In this document: positions 1 through 7,063 of the stretch, piece by piece
How positions within the stretch are numbered: position 1 is the stretch's first letter
Layout of the letters: each line of letters opens with the position of its first letter
Assembly (NCBI RefSeq): GCF_049856175.1
Contig: NZ_JBNDNA010000001.1
Span: 186,001 to 250,000 of the forward strand
DNA length: 64,000 nt
From: JB111 sp049856175
GTDB taxonomy: Bacteria > Actinomycetota > Actinomycetes > Actinomycetales > Actinomycetaceae
Direction of reading: 5' to 3'
Notes under the pieces: generated by a model
The model's input: only the letters and a program-made list of their open reading frames with translations
Told to the model about the DNA's origin: nothing
Databases searched by the model: none
Position numbers and translations under genes: made by a program

Positions 1-87
1 CTCGGCCGACGGGTGACCGAGCGGCGGCCCGCGGCGGAGCTCACCGCGGAGCTGCGCGCCGTCGAGGCTGCCCTGACCGGCGCGTGA
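1..87 (+). CDS. C-terminal end of an unidentified gene (partial)
   Basis: An open frame runs in from the left edge and ends at a TGA (85-87), encoding the last 28 residues of a protein ending AELRAVEAALTGA. The segment is charged and probably helical. Too little is present to name a family. It runs in the same direction as the ArsR gene that follows, but the operator/promoter between them suggests a separate transcript. Confidence 0.45.
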   Translation, partial: LGRRVTERRPAAELTAELRAVEAALTGA

Positions 88-144
88 GCGGGCGCGCGGT
101 CGGAGCGCGACCGGCGTACATCCGGCGAGGCGGAGCCGTCCCCC

Positions 145-175
145 TTGCAACATACAACCCGATGGTTGTACGTTG
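145..175 (+). promoter_or_regulatory. ArsR-type operator overlapping a near-leaderless promoter
   Basis: An inverted repeat has arms CAACATACAACC (148-159) and GGTTGTACGTTG (164-175), with 11 of 12 positions paired and a 4-base spacer. A TTGCAA (145-150) and a TACGTT (169-174) can be read as -35 and -10 boxes with an 18-base spacer. Transcription would then start about at the GTG at 181. The ACAACC-N4-GGTTGT core resembles operators placed before ArsR/SRPBCC pairs (recalled knowledge). The repeat lies across the proposed promoter, which fits autorepression. Confidence 0.6.
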
Positions 176-180
176 GTGGT

Positions 181-528
181 GTGATCGAGGCGGGGGACGA
201 GGACCGGGCGGACGCCCTGTTCCACGCCCTCGCCGACCGGACCCGGCGAGACATCCTGCGCCGGGTCCTGGCCGGGGAGCACTCGGTCTCGGCGCTCGCG
301 GCGAGCTACGACATGAGCTTCGCCGCGGTGCAGAAGCACGTCCGCGTCCTCGAGACGGCCGGCCTGCTCACCAAGCGGCGCAGCGGTCGCGAGCAGCTGG
401 CCTCGGGGGACGTCTCGGCGGTCCGTTCGGTGGCCTCCCTGCTCGGCGAGCTGGAGGGCGTCTGGAGGGGCCGCGTCGAACGGATCGACGCGCTGCTCGC
501 GCGCGAGCTGACACCCGAGGAGGACTGA
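181..528 (+). CDS. ArsR-family winged-helix transcriptional regulator
   Basis: A 115-residue DNA-binding repressor of the ArsR/SmtB fold. The N-terminal half has the typical ALADRTRRDILRRVLAGE helix pair, followed by a recognition helix (SFAAVQKHVRVLETAGLL) and a wing (KRRSGREQ). No metal-binding cysteine motif is seen, so it probably senses something other than metal through its partner. The open frame extends to a TTG at 145, but that codon lies in the proposed -35 box and operator, so I chose the GTG at 181. The next gene, an SRPBCC protein, starts 1 base after the stop, a pairing common in actinobacteria. The ligand is unknown. Confidence 0.85.
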   Translation: MIEAGDEDRADALFHALADRTRRDILRRVLAGEHSVSALAASYDMSFAAVQKHVRVLETAGLLTKRRSGREQLASGDVSAVRSVASLLGELEGVWRGRVERIDALLARELTPEED

Positions 529-529
529 C

Positions 530-1018
530 ATGCCCGTCATCGACTTCACCACCGACGTTCCCGGCAGGACCATCACCATCACGGCGCGGTTCGACGCGCC
601 CGTCGAGCGGATCTGGGCGCTGTACACGGATCCGCGCCAGCTCGAGCAGGTCTGGGGCCCGCCCGGCTACCCGGCCACGTTCGTCGAGCACGACGTCCGG
701 GTGGGCGGACGCAGCAGCTACTACATGACCGGGCCCGACGGCGAGCGCTACGGCGGCTGGTGGCAGATCACCGCCGTGGACGAGCCGCACACCCTGGAGT
801 TCGACGACGGGTTCGCCGACGCCGACCTCAACCCGACGACGACCATGCCCGTCTCGCACAACGTGTACCGGTTCGGGCCCGACGGCGAGGGGACGACACT
901 CGTCGCGACCTCGACCTTCGAGTCGGAGGAGGGGATCCGCACGGTCGTCGAGATGGGGGTCGAGGAGGGCACGCGGGACGCGATGAACCAGATCGACGGG
1001 TTCCTCGCGGCCCACTGA
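530..1018 (+). CDS. SRPBCC (AHSA1-like) domain protein
   Basis: A 162-residue protein of the START/Bet v1-like SRPBCC superfamily, AHSA1 branch. Typical features are the opening ARFDAPVERIWALYTDPRQLEQVWGP, the central GGWWQITAVDEPHTLEF and the C-terminal helix ending TRDAMNQIDGFLAAH. The fold makes a deep hydrophobic pocket for a small lipophilic ligand. It is co-transcribed with the upstream ArsR gene (1-base gap), and in such pairs the SRPBCC protein is usually the regulated output. No enzymatic residues are evident and the ligand cannot be inferred. Confidence 0.85.
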   Translation: MPVIDFTTDVPGRTITITARFDAPVERIWALYTDPRQLEQVWGPPGYPATFVEHDVRVGGRSSYYMTGPDGERYGGWWQITAVDEPHTLEFDDGFADADLNPTTTMPVSHNVYRFGPDGEGTTLVATSTFESEEGIRTVVEMGVEEGTRDAMNQIDGFLAAH

Positions 1019-1030
1019 TCGACGCACGGC

Positions 1031-1071
1031 GACCGGGGCGGGGGCCGGCGCGGAGCGCCTCCGCCCCGGTC
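1031..1071 (+). terminator. Hairpin downstream of the ArsR/SRPBCC unit
   Basis: GACCGGGGCGG (1031-1041) pairs perfectly with CCGCCCCGGTC (1061-1071) across a 19-base loop that can itself fold. It starts 13 bases after the SRPBCC stop codon. There is no T tract, as is usual for terminators in high-GC actinobacteria. Confidence 0.5.
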
Positions 1072-1128
1072 CACCGCGACGCGCCGGGGCGATCTGTGCG
1101 CGCGGGCGTCGCGTGCCAGCATGAGGAG

Positions 1129-1728
1129 ATGATCGTTCCGACCAGGTCGGCCGCCGCCGTCGGATGCCTGCTCGTCGCCCTCGGTGCCTCGGGCTGCTCG
1201 GGGGACCAGCGATCCGTCCCGTCGATGGTCGTGGCCTGGCCGCAGGAGCCGACCTCCACCAGCGAGCCCGCGACCGGCGCCGCGGCGTCCGGCACGGACG
1301 GTGACGCCGGGGACCCCGGCGCGGACGCGAGCGCACCGGTCGACCTCGAGGCGCTCGACGCCGCCCGCACGGACACCGTCGAGGACGCCGGCGCGCTCCG
1401 CGCCCTCCTCGACGCGGTCGGCCTGGACGACCTGGGCGAGTACAGCGTATCCGTCGACCCCGGGGCCTCTCCGGTCGTGCTCGAGATCGGCTGGGACGAG
1501 CCCGCGCCGTCCGCCGCGCGGTGGCCGGACACGGTGGAGGAGCGCGGCGTGCTGCTGCTCGCGACGATCGCCGACCTCGACGAGATCCGCTTCCACCTGG
1601 AGGGCGGCACCGGTACGGACGGTCACGTCGACCGGGCCTCGGCCGACCGCCTGCTGGAGGAGCCGGTCGACGAGCTCGGCGCCACGACCGAGGGGCTGCG
1701 CGAGATCCTCGACCGCGTCGATCCCTGA
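1129..1728 (+). CDS. Putative secreted lipoprotein of unknown function
   Basis: A 199-residue protein with a lipoprotein signal: an Arg at position 6, a hydrophobic stretch (AAAVGCLLVALGA) and a lipobox ASGC giving Cys23 as the lipidated residue. A Ser/Thr/Ala/Gly/Asp-rich linker follows (about residues 36-65). The mature domain from about residue 68 contains ALDAARTDTVEDAGALRALLDAVGL and a strand-rich section (VSVDPGASPVVLEIGWD). I do not recognise the domain. A GAGGAG lies directly against the ATG, too close for a standard ribosome-binding site, so the start is uncertain. The gene appears to be monocistronic. Confidence 0.6.
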   Translation: MIVPTRSAAAVGCLLVALGASGCSGDQRSVPSMVVAWPQEPTSTSEPATGAAASGTDGDAGDPGADASAPVDLEALDAARTDTVEDAGALRALLDAVGLDDLGEYSVSVDPGASPVVLEIGWDEPAPSAARWPDTVEERGVLLLATIADLDEIRFHLEGGTGTDGHVDRASADRLLEEPVDELGATTEGLREILDRVDP

Positions 1729-1772
1729 CCGGGTCCGCGACCGGTGTCGGCGGTCGGTGCCACCCTCACGGC

Positions 1773-2357
1773 ATGACGCGCACGATCTACTACACGGCGA
1801 CGACGCTGGACGGCTACCTCGCGGACGAGGACGACTCGCTCGCGTGGCTGTTCGCGCAGCGGCAGGACCCGGCGGTGACGTCGGACTACGAGGACTTCGT
1901 CGGCGACGTCGGAGCGATCCTCATGGGACGCACCACCTACGAGTGGGTGCTGCGCGAGCTCGGCGACGGCGCGGCCTGGCCGTACGACCTCCCGACCGTC
2001 GTCGCCACGCACGCGGATCTCACGGCGCCGGCCGGGGCGGACGTGCGGTTCGCCCGCGGCGACGTGCGGCAGATCCACCGCGATCTCGTCAGCGCCGCGC
2101 GGGGAAAGGACGTCTGGGTCGTCGGCGGGGGCGACCTCGCCGGTCAGCTGGCCGACGCCGGTCTCCTCGACGAGCTGCGGCTCTCGGTCGCCGCCGCGAC
2201 CCTCGGCGCCGGTCGGCCGCTGCTCCCGCGCCGGCTGGCGCTCGGCCTGCGCTCCGTCGTGCGGACCGGTGACTTCGTCTCGGTCGTGTACGACGTCCTC
2301 GGGCCGGGCGACCCGGTCTGGGTGGACGCCCCGACGCCGGACGGCCCGGTGCCGTAG
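1773..2357 (+). CDS. RibD C-terminal / dihydrofolate-reductase-like family protein
   Basis: A 194-residue member of the RibD_C/DHFR-like fold. The signatures are the N-terminal TRTIYYTATTLDGYLADEDD, the nucleotide-site segment GAILMGRTTYEWVL, the glycine-rich VWVVGGGDLAGQLADAGLLDEL and the C-terminal strand pair after GAGRPLLPR. Such proteins are presumed NADPH-dependent reductases, but stand-alone YyaP/YwjB-like members have no assigned substrate. I chose the ATG at 1773 because the longer upstream frame overlaps the lipoprotein gene. The last 20 bases of the gene are repeated just after the stop codon. Confidence 0.85.
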   Translation: MTRTIYYTATTLDGYLADEDDSLAWLFAQRQDPAVTSDYEDFVGDVGAILMGRTTYEWVLRELGDGAAWPYDLPTVVATHADLTAPAGADVRFARGDVRQIHRDLVSAARGKDVWVVGGGDLAGQLADAGLLDELRLSVAAATLGAGRPLLPRRLALGLRSVVRTGDFVSVVYDVLGPGDPVWVDAPTPDGPVP

Positions 2358-2382
2358 CCGGTCGGCCCGGTGCCGTAGCCGG
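2342..2382 (+). repeat. 21-bp-period tandem duplication across a stop codon
   Basis: The 20-base unit CGGCCCGGTGCCGTAGCCGG occurs at 2342-2361 and again at 2363-2382. The first copy contains the TAG stop of the RibD-like gene (2355-2357). The second lies wholly in the 3' flank, in the same frame. Confidence 0.9.
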
Positions 2383-2422
2383 CGAGCGGCCGGCGCACCG
2401 GCGGAGTCTGCGGTCGGGCCGC

Positions 2423-2953
2423 TCAGCGGTCCCGGGCGTCCCCCGCACCGTCCTCGCGCTGCGACGCGTCCCCCAGTCCGGCGAGGAGCTTCTCGAGCAG
2501 GCCGGCGAGCTCTGCCAGCTCCGTGTCGTCCAGGGCGCCGAGCAGCTCCCCCTCCGCCGCGGCGTGCAGGGGGGCCACGTGCTCGATCACCGACAGGCCG
2601 TCGTCGGTGAGGCTGACGAGGACGCTTCGCCGGTTGTTCGGGTCCGTGGTGCGGGCGACGAGCCCCTTGTCCTCGAGGCGGCCGAGCCGGTTCGTCATGG
2701 CCGCCGCCGTCACCATCATGGAGGCGGTGAGGGCACCGGGCGTCAACGTGTACGGCGCTCCGGCGCGCCGCAGGGCCGCGAGCACGTCGTGCTCGCCCGG
2801 CTGGAGGTCGTGCTCGGCGAAGAACCCGCGCATCCCCTGCCCGATGAGGTCGGAGGCGCGCGAGACCCGGCCCGTCACGCTCATCGGGGCCCGCGGGAGC
2901 TCGGGGCGCTGCTCGCGCCACTGCTCGAGGTAGTCGCTCACTCGGTCACGCAT
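2423..2953 (-). CDS. MarR-family transcriptional regulator
   Basis: A winged-helix regulator of about 176 residues. The MarR core runs from GEHDVLAALRRAGAPYTLTPGALTASMMVTAAAMTNRLGRLE into the wing DPNNRRSVLVSLTDDG, which is the conserved MarR D-x-R-S/R-x-x-x-V-x-L-T-x-x-G pattern. Dimerising helices follow. The frame extends to 2971, but ATG 2953 gives the more usual N terminus. The gene faces the small repeat-protein gene at 3179 across a 225-base gap containing a good promoter, so it may control itself and that neighbour. Ligand unknown. Confidence 0.88.
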   Translation of the reverse strand: MRDRVSDYLEQWREQRPELPRAPMSVTGRVSRASDLIGQGMRGFFAEHDLQPGEHDVLAALRRAGAPYTLTPGALTASMMVTAAAMTNRLGRLEDKGLVARTTDPNNRRSVLVSLTDDGLSVIEHVAPLHAAAEGELLGALDDTELAELAGLLEKLLAGLGDASQREDGAGDARDR

Positions 2954-2982
2954 CGACCAACAATAGTTCAATCTCGAAAAGT

Positions 2983-3011
2983 TTGACGAGCGAACCGCGT
3001 CCCGCTAGACT
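2983..3011 (+). promoter_or_regulatory. Sigma70-type promoter for the gene at 3179
   Basis: TTGACG (2983-2988) and TAGACT (3006-3011) are separated by exactly 17 bases, one of the best consensus-like promoters in the window. It lies directly upstream of the divergent MarR gene, and the AT-richer stretch at 2960-2985 is where a MarR operator would be expected. The transcript would carry an untranslated leader of about 160 bases before the ATG at 3179. Confidence 0.6.
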
Positions 3012-3178
3012 CTTTTACGTCGAAGCGTTCGGCGTCGAACGGTGTGGTCCTCTCGTTCACGTGCGGGCGGGGGAGACGGCGCCGTGCCTCACCGGTGCAT
3101 CGACGGCCCTGACGACGCGGCCGCGCGTGAGGCGCGGCCAGGAGCGGCGCCCGTCCAGCGCCGAGAAGAGAGACCAGC

Positions 3179-3517
3179 ATGACCGCCACCCCCCTCACCG
3201 GCGACACCCGTGCCGTCCGCAGCCGCGACGCCGGGCTCACCGGTCCCGCGACCCGCGCCGAGATGGACGCCCGGATCGACCGCTACGCCATCGCCCCCGG
3301 ACGCGTGACCGCCCTCGACATCGTCGCCCCCACGACGCCCGCGGACCCGGCCACCCGGCCCGATCGCCACAGCATCCCCCCGGGGCGCGTGGCCGTCCTC
3401 GACCTCGCCCGGCGTCGTGACACCGAGGCGGTGTCCGGCGCCGACCGTGCCGTCGCCGTCGGCGCGATCGTCACCGGGATCGCCGCCGCCGTCGGGATCG
3501 CCGTCGGGATCGGCTGA
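3179..3517 (+). CDS. Small protein with an internal repeat and a C-terminal membrane anchor
   Basis: A 112-residue protein of no family known to me. Residues 34-49 (DRYAIAPGRVTALDIV) and 62-77 (DRHSIPPGRVAVLDLA) are an internal duplication with the core PGRV-x-x-LD. Residues about 89-112 form one hydrophobic Ala/Val/Ile/Gly-rich helix that ends the protein, which suggests tail anchoring in the membrane. A purine-rich GAGAAGAGAG lies just upstream of the ATG. The gene has its own promoter, diverges from a MarR gene and is followed by a hairpin, so it is probably a single-gene MarR target. Confidence 0.65.
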   Translation: MTATPLTGDTRAVRSRDAGLTGPATRAEMDARIDRYAIAPGRVTALDIVAPTTPADPATRPDRHSIPPGRVAVLDLARRRDTEAVSGADRAVAVGAIVTGIAAAVGIAVGIG

Positions 3518-3562
3518 CGCCCCCGCGCCTGCGCGCCGAGTCCCCGTACCCCCCGTACCCCC

Positions 3563-3598
3563 CGCGCCGCGCCCCGGGAATGTCCGGGCCGCGGCGCG
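3563..3598 (+). terminator. Hairpin after the small repeat-protein gene
   Basis: CGCGCCGCGCCCCGG (3563-3577) and CCGGGCCGCGGCGCG (3584-3598) pair at 14 of 15 positions around a 6-base loop. The hairpin separates the gene ending at 3517 from the DsbA-family gene starting at 3636. Confidence 0.6.
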
Positions 3599-3635
3599 CC
3601 TTGCACCTCGCAGGACCCCCACCCCGAGGAGCAAC

Positions 3636-4331
3636 GTGACCACCGAGACCCCCATCGCCGTCGACGTCTGGTCGGACATCGCCTGCCCCTGGTGCTACAT
3701 CGGCAAGCGCAAGTTCGAGGCAGGCCTCGCGACGTTCCGCGAGGAGCACCCCGACGCCCCCGCGGTCGAGGTCACGTACCACTCGTTCGAGCTCTCCCCG
3801 GACACGCCGGTCGACTTCGCGGGCTCGACCGTCGAGTTCCTCGCCGAGCGCAAGGGCATGCCGGCCGACCAGGTCGAGGAGATGCTCGACCGCGTCACCG
3901 GGATCGCCGGATCGGTCGGCCTCGACTACGACTTCGACGCCGTGCAGCACGTCAACACGCTGCGCGCGCACCAGGTCATCCACCACGCCAGGGCCCACGG
4001 CCGGCAGGCCGAGGCCAAGGAGCGCCTCCTGCGGGCCTACTTCGTCGAGGGGAAGAACCTCTCCGACGTCGACGTCCTCGCGGGGCTGGCCGCCGAGATC
4101 GGGCTCGACGCCGAGCAGGTCGCCACCGACCTGCGCGCGGACCGCTGGGCCGACGACGTCCAGCAGGACATCGCCCAGGCTCGCGCCTACGGGATCCAGG
4201 GAGTGCCGTTCTTCGTCCTGGACGAGCGGTACGGCATCTCCGGCGCACAGGAGTCCGCGGCGTTCGCTCAGGCCCTCGCCCAGGTCGCCGCCGAGCGCCG
4301 GCAGACCGGGACGGCCCGGGTCGGCGCATGA
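3636..4331 (+). CDS. DsbA-family oxidoreductase, FrnE type
   Basis: A 231-residue thioredoxin-fold protein of the FrnE branch of DsbA. The N-terminal strand VDVWSDIACPWCYIGKRKFE places the CPWC active site at residues 17-20. The helical insertion (about 60-160) and the cis-proline loop GIQGVPFFVLDERYGISGAQ near the C terminus match the family. With no signal peptide, it should act in the cytoplasm as a disulfide oxidoreductase or isomerase. The GTG at 3636 follows a GAGGAG. The next gene overlaps its stop by four bases, so translation is probably coupled. Confidence 0.9.
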   Translation: MTTETPIAVDVWSDIACPWCYIGKRKFEAGLATFREEHPDAPAVEVTYHSFELSPDTPVDFAGSTVEFLAERKGMPADQVEEMLDRVTGIAGSVGLDYDFDAVQHVNTLRAHQVIHHARAHGRQAEAKERLLRAYFVEGKNLSDVDVLAGLAAEIGLDAEQVATDLRADRWADDVQQDIAQARAYGIQGVPFFVLDERYGISGAQESAAFAQALAQVAAERRQTGTARVGA

Positions 4332-4507
4332 GCGCCCACGACATCCGCGCCGCCGACGCACCCGCCGTGGACGGGGTTGCCGCCGACGCACCGACGTCCG
4401 AGGTTCCGCCGACCGCCCGGCCGACCCTGCTGATGCCGCTCGCGGGACTCGACCTGCCCGGCGTCGATCTCGGCACGGGACCTGCCTGCGGCCCCGCGGG
4501 CTGCTGA
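4328..4507 (+). CDS. Very small protein with a CGPAGC tail, coupled to the FrnE gene
   Basis: A 59-residue open frame starts at an ATG sharing ATGA with the FrnE stop. It begins MSAHDIRAADAPAVDG, is Ala/Pro/Asp-rich and ends LDLPGVDLGTGPACGPAGC. Its only two cysteines are in the last six residues. The tight coupling to a thiol oxidoreductase and the two terminal cysteines suggest a redox partner, a metal ligand or a modified peptide; all of these are inference. Compositional bias in high-GC DNA could make this a chance frame, but the overlap geometry argues for translation. Confidence 0.55.
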   Translation: MSAHDIRAADAPAVDGVAADAPTSEVPPTARPTLLMPLAGLDLPGVDLGTGPACGPAGC

Positions 4508-4510
4508 GGC

Positions 4511-5239
4511 TCAGCGCCCTCCGCGCGCCCGGGCGAGCAGGTCCCGGACGGGCCCGGCGAGCTGCTCGTCCCCGCTGGTGACGAGGACCGCCATCCTGCC
4601 GGCGTCGAGCGGGATCCCGGGGTTGTCGGCGAGGCCGGCGCCCGGACCGGTGTACTCGGTGCCGGAGTACCGCCAGTCGCCGTCGGCCCCGATCGTGCGC
4701 CGTTCCGGCTCCAACCAGCCGACGTGCCCGAGCGCGGTCCTGCCCTCGTCGCCGAGACGGAGCGGCGCGATCGGCGGCGTCGCCTCGATCCGGTAGTCGG
4801 GCGTCATGTAGGCCACGGCGAACGAGCCGCGGTCGACGACGACCATGCGGAACCGCGCGTCGCCCGTCCCCAGGTCCGACGCGTCGATCTCGTTCAGCAG
4901 GCGCTCGGTCATGTGGGGCCTGGGCCGGCGCGTCGCCCCCTCGCGCCGCGGCGGCCGTACGCGCCGGCGCAGGTAGAGGTGCAGCCGCGCGGAGCGGTAG
5001 ATCCCGACGGCCGCGACGAGCAGCACGAGGGCACCGAGCACGCCGCCGACCCAGAGCGCGACCGACGGCAGGTCGCCGGGGTCCACTGAGAAGGTGCGGC
5101 GCACGCCCATCGTGATGCCGACGACGAGCAGGATCGCGAGCAGCGCCGACACAACGGCCGCCGCGAGGAGCTGGCGCAGCGCCGCCGCCACCGGGTGGGG
5201 CAGCGCGCGGGCCGAGCCCCGGTTCGTCGATCTCGCCAT
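4511..5239 (-). CDS. Two-helix membrane protein of unknown function
   Basis: A 242-residue protein. After a basic N terminus come two membrane helices, about residues 20-45 (LRQLLAAAVVSALLAILLVVGI) and 62-82 (VALWVGGVLGALVLLVAAVGIY), joined by a short loop. A basic stretch (LRRRVRPPRREGATRRPRP) then leads into a soluble C-terminal domain of about 130 residues with MVVVDRGSFAVAYMTPDYRIEATPP and VLVTSGDEQLAGPVRDLLARARGGR. I do not recognise the domain. The topology suggests both termini are cytoplasmic. It is followed on the same strand by a related-looking membrane gene, but the 57-base gap does not prove an operon. Confidence 0.7.
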   Translation of the reverse strand: MARSTNRGSARALPHPVAAALRQLLAAAVVSALLAILLVVGITMGVRRTFSVDPGDLPSVALWVGGVLGALVLLVAAVGIYRSARLHLYLRRRVRPPRREGATRRPRPHMTERLLNEIDASDLGTGDARFRMVVVDRGSFAVAYMTPDYRIEATPPIAPLRLGDEGRTALGHVGWLEPERRTIGADGDWRYSGTEYTGPGAGLADNPGIPLDAGRMAVLVTSGDEQLAGPVRDLLARARGGR

Positions 5240-5295
5240 GGCGGAAGTCTTCCAGGTCCCGGCGGGAGTCTCGGCCGGATCGCCCGCGGAACGCG

Positions 5296-6369
5296 CTACG
5301 GGAGGTGCCGCAGGTCGGGTTCGATCCGCTCACGCACCTCGAGCTGGACCCCACCGGGTGCCCCGCGGACGCCCCTGCGCTCGACCTCGCCGCGCTCGCG
5401 GTCGTGAATCTGCCCGTCGCGACGCACGGCGAGACCGATGACGACGGCCCCGACGACGAGAAGCACCGCCGAGGGCAGCAGCACCCACCATCCGGACCGG
5501 TCCTGCGTGAGCGCGAACAGGAGGAACGCCCCGACGGCCCCGTAGATCCCCACCTGGAGCCGGCCGCCGATCCGGTACCGGCTCGCCGCGGCGGAGGCCG
5601 CCTCGACCACGGCGCGGTTCGGGGTGCGCAGCTGGGCCGCCGCGAGGGCGCGCCACCGCGAGCGCATCCCGAGCCAGGCCAGCACCGCGGTCACCACCAC
5701 CGCGAGGCCGAGACAGCCGGCGAGCACCGCGGTCGCCGTCGTGCCCGGCCCGGTGAACATCATCCCCACGAGCAGGCCGACGGCGACGAGCCCGGTCAGG
5801 CCGGGGAGCCGGTCCAGCGGACCGAGGCGGGCGGAGCGGCGCCCGGGCCCGGCGCGTCGACGATCGGCACCCTCCGGGGCCGGGGCGTTCGACTGCCGTG
5901 CGGCTGCCTCGTGCGCGGCCACCTCCTCCTCGGCCGCGCGGGCCGCGTGCTCGCGGCGGCCGACGTCGAGCAGGAAGATCCCCACCGGCCCGGCGAGCGC
6001 GTCCGGCCCGTTGACGAGGACCTGCAGGTCCTCGCGCGAGAGGGACAGGCCCCGGCGTCGGAGGCGCTCCGTCCCGTGCGGATCGAGCCCGACCTTCGCG
6101 AGGGTGGCGTGCGCCGCCTCGGGCAGCTCGTCGAGGACGAGCGGCTCGGTGGTGGCGTGCTCGGTGCCGCGCCGCCAGGTGAGTCGCACGGCGTCGGGCC
6201 GGTCGCCCCCACCGCTGGGCACGAGGCGCATGCGCTCGGCGGAGGCCATCGCCAGCTCGCCGGCCCGTAGGTCGTCGACGCCGCCGGGAGCGCGGCCTTG
6301 AGCGCCGGGGGCTCGCCCCGGGTACCTCTCGTCCCCGGGGGCACCGCCGGGCGCGCCCGGGCCGGTCAC
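5296..6369 (-). CDS. Membrane protein of unknown function co-transcribed with the phosphatidyltransferase
   Basis: A 357-residue protein. The GTG start at 6369 overlaps the stop of the upstream CDP-alcohol phosphatidyltransferase gene, so the two are translationally coupled. The N-terminal 150 residues are soluble and include a helical Ala/Glu-rich section (REHAARAAEEEVAAHEAAA). Four hydrophobic segments follow in two pairs: TGLVAVGLLVGMMFTG, TAVLAGCLGLAVVVTAVLAWLGM, VGIYGAVGAFLLFAL and WWVLLPSAVLLVVGAVVIGLAV. The C-terminal tail is basic. No catalytic motif is visible. Operon context points to a role at the membrane, possibly in lipid metabolism; that is inference only. Confidence 0.7.
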   Translation of the reverse strand: MTGPGAPGGAPGDERYPGRAPGAQGRAPGGVDDLRAGELAMASAERMRLVPSGGGDRPDAVRLTWRRGTEHATTEPLVLDELPEAAHATLAKVGLDPHGTERLRRRGLSLSREDLQVLVNGPDALAGPVGIFLLDVGRREHAARAAEEEVAAHEAAARQSNAPAPEGADRRRAGPGRRSARLGPLDRLPGLTGLVAVGLLVGMMFTGPGTTATAVLAGCLGLAVVVTAVLAWLGMRSRWRALAAAQLRTPNRAVVEAASAAASRYRIGGRLQVGIYGAVGAFLLFALTQDRSGWWVLLPSAVLLVVGAVVIGLAVRRDGQIHDRERGEVERRGVRGAPGGVQLEVRERIEPDLRHLP

Positions 6370-6989
6370 GCCTGCCCTTCGCCGTCCGTCGGTCGGCGCA
6401 CGGCGGGGCCGGTCCCCAGCCGGGCCGCCCGGATGTAGAGGGTCGCGGAGTAGATGTGCAGCGCGGCGCCGACCCAGACGAGCACGCGACCGACGTCGAG
6501 CACCTGCGGCCATACCGAGATGCCGAGGACGATGGCGCAGATGCCGAAGAAGAGCACCGCGGTGCGGGCCTTGCCCACGTGGGTGACGCGCATGCGGCCC
6601 TCCTGGGCGGCGCGGCCGGCAAGGAGGACCACGAGGAGGTCGACGAGCACGATGACGGCGACGGGCTCCCAGCGCAGGGCGTCCGCCAGGCCGAGGGCGA
6701 CGACGACGAGCGCGATACCGATGCGGTCCGCCACGGGGTCGAGGATCTCGCCGGTGCGCGACTGCTGGTTCAGCGCCCGGGCGAGAAGGCCGTCCACCCA
6801 GTCCGTCACGGCCCACACCCCCACGAGGACCGGCGGCAGCCAGCTCCCCTCGGGGTCGTCGACGATCACCCAGCAGGCGGGGCCCAGCAGGAGGAAGCGC
6901 AGGAGCGTGACGACGTTGGGGATCGTCGCCCAGTCCGGCCGGCCCGACGCCTGACGAGCACGGCCGTCCGGCGTCGGATCGGTTGGCAT
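6366..6989 (-). CDS. CDP-alcohol phosphatidyltransferase family protein
   Basis: A 207-residue integral membrane enzyme. The signature D-G-x2-A-R-x8-G-x3-D-x3-D is complete in DWVDGLLARALNQQSRTG followed by EILDPVADR; its aspartates bind the divalent metals and the CDP pyrophosphate. Around it are about six hydrophobic helices, and the N terminus reads IPNVVTLLRFLLLGPACWV as in PgsA-like proteins. The family transfers a phosphatidyl group from CDP-diacylglycerol to an alcohol such as glycerol phosphate, inositol phosphate or cardiolipin precursors; which one cannot be told here. A TAGGCT lies just before the ATG. The gene leads a two-gene unit. Confidence 0.85.
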   Translation of the reverse strand: MPTDPTPDGRARQASGRPDWATIPNVVTLLRFLLLGPACWVIVDDPEGSWLPPVLVGVWAVTDWVDGLLARALNQQSRTGEILDPVADRIGIALVVVALGLADALRWEPVAVIVLVDLLVVLLAGRAAQEGRMRVTHVGKARTAVLFFGICAIVLGISVWPQVLDVGRVLVWVGAALHIYSATLYIRAARLGTGPAVRRPTDGEGQA

Positions 6990-7063
6990 GTCCCGAGCCT
7001 ACGCGGGGCGCGCGCGGGGGTGAGAGGGGATTTCACGTTGACCGCGCCGCCTACCGTGACCGG

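Noticed and set aside
5330..6622. Long overlapping frames opposite or alongside the membrane-protein gene
   Set aside because: They are Arg/Pro/Ala-rich products of GC-rich DNA with no recognisable domains; the coupled frame 5296-6369 has membrane helices and a start overlapping the upstream gene.
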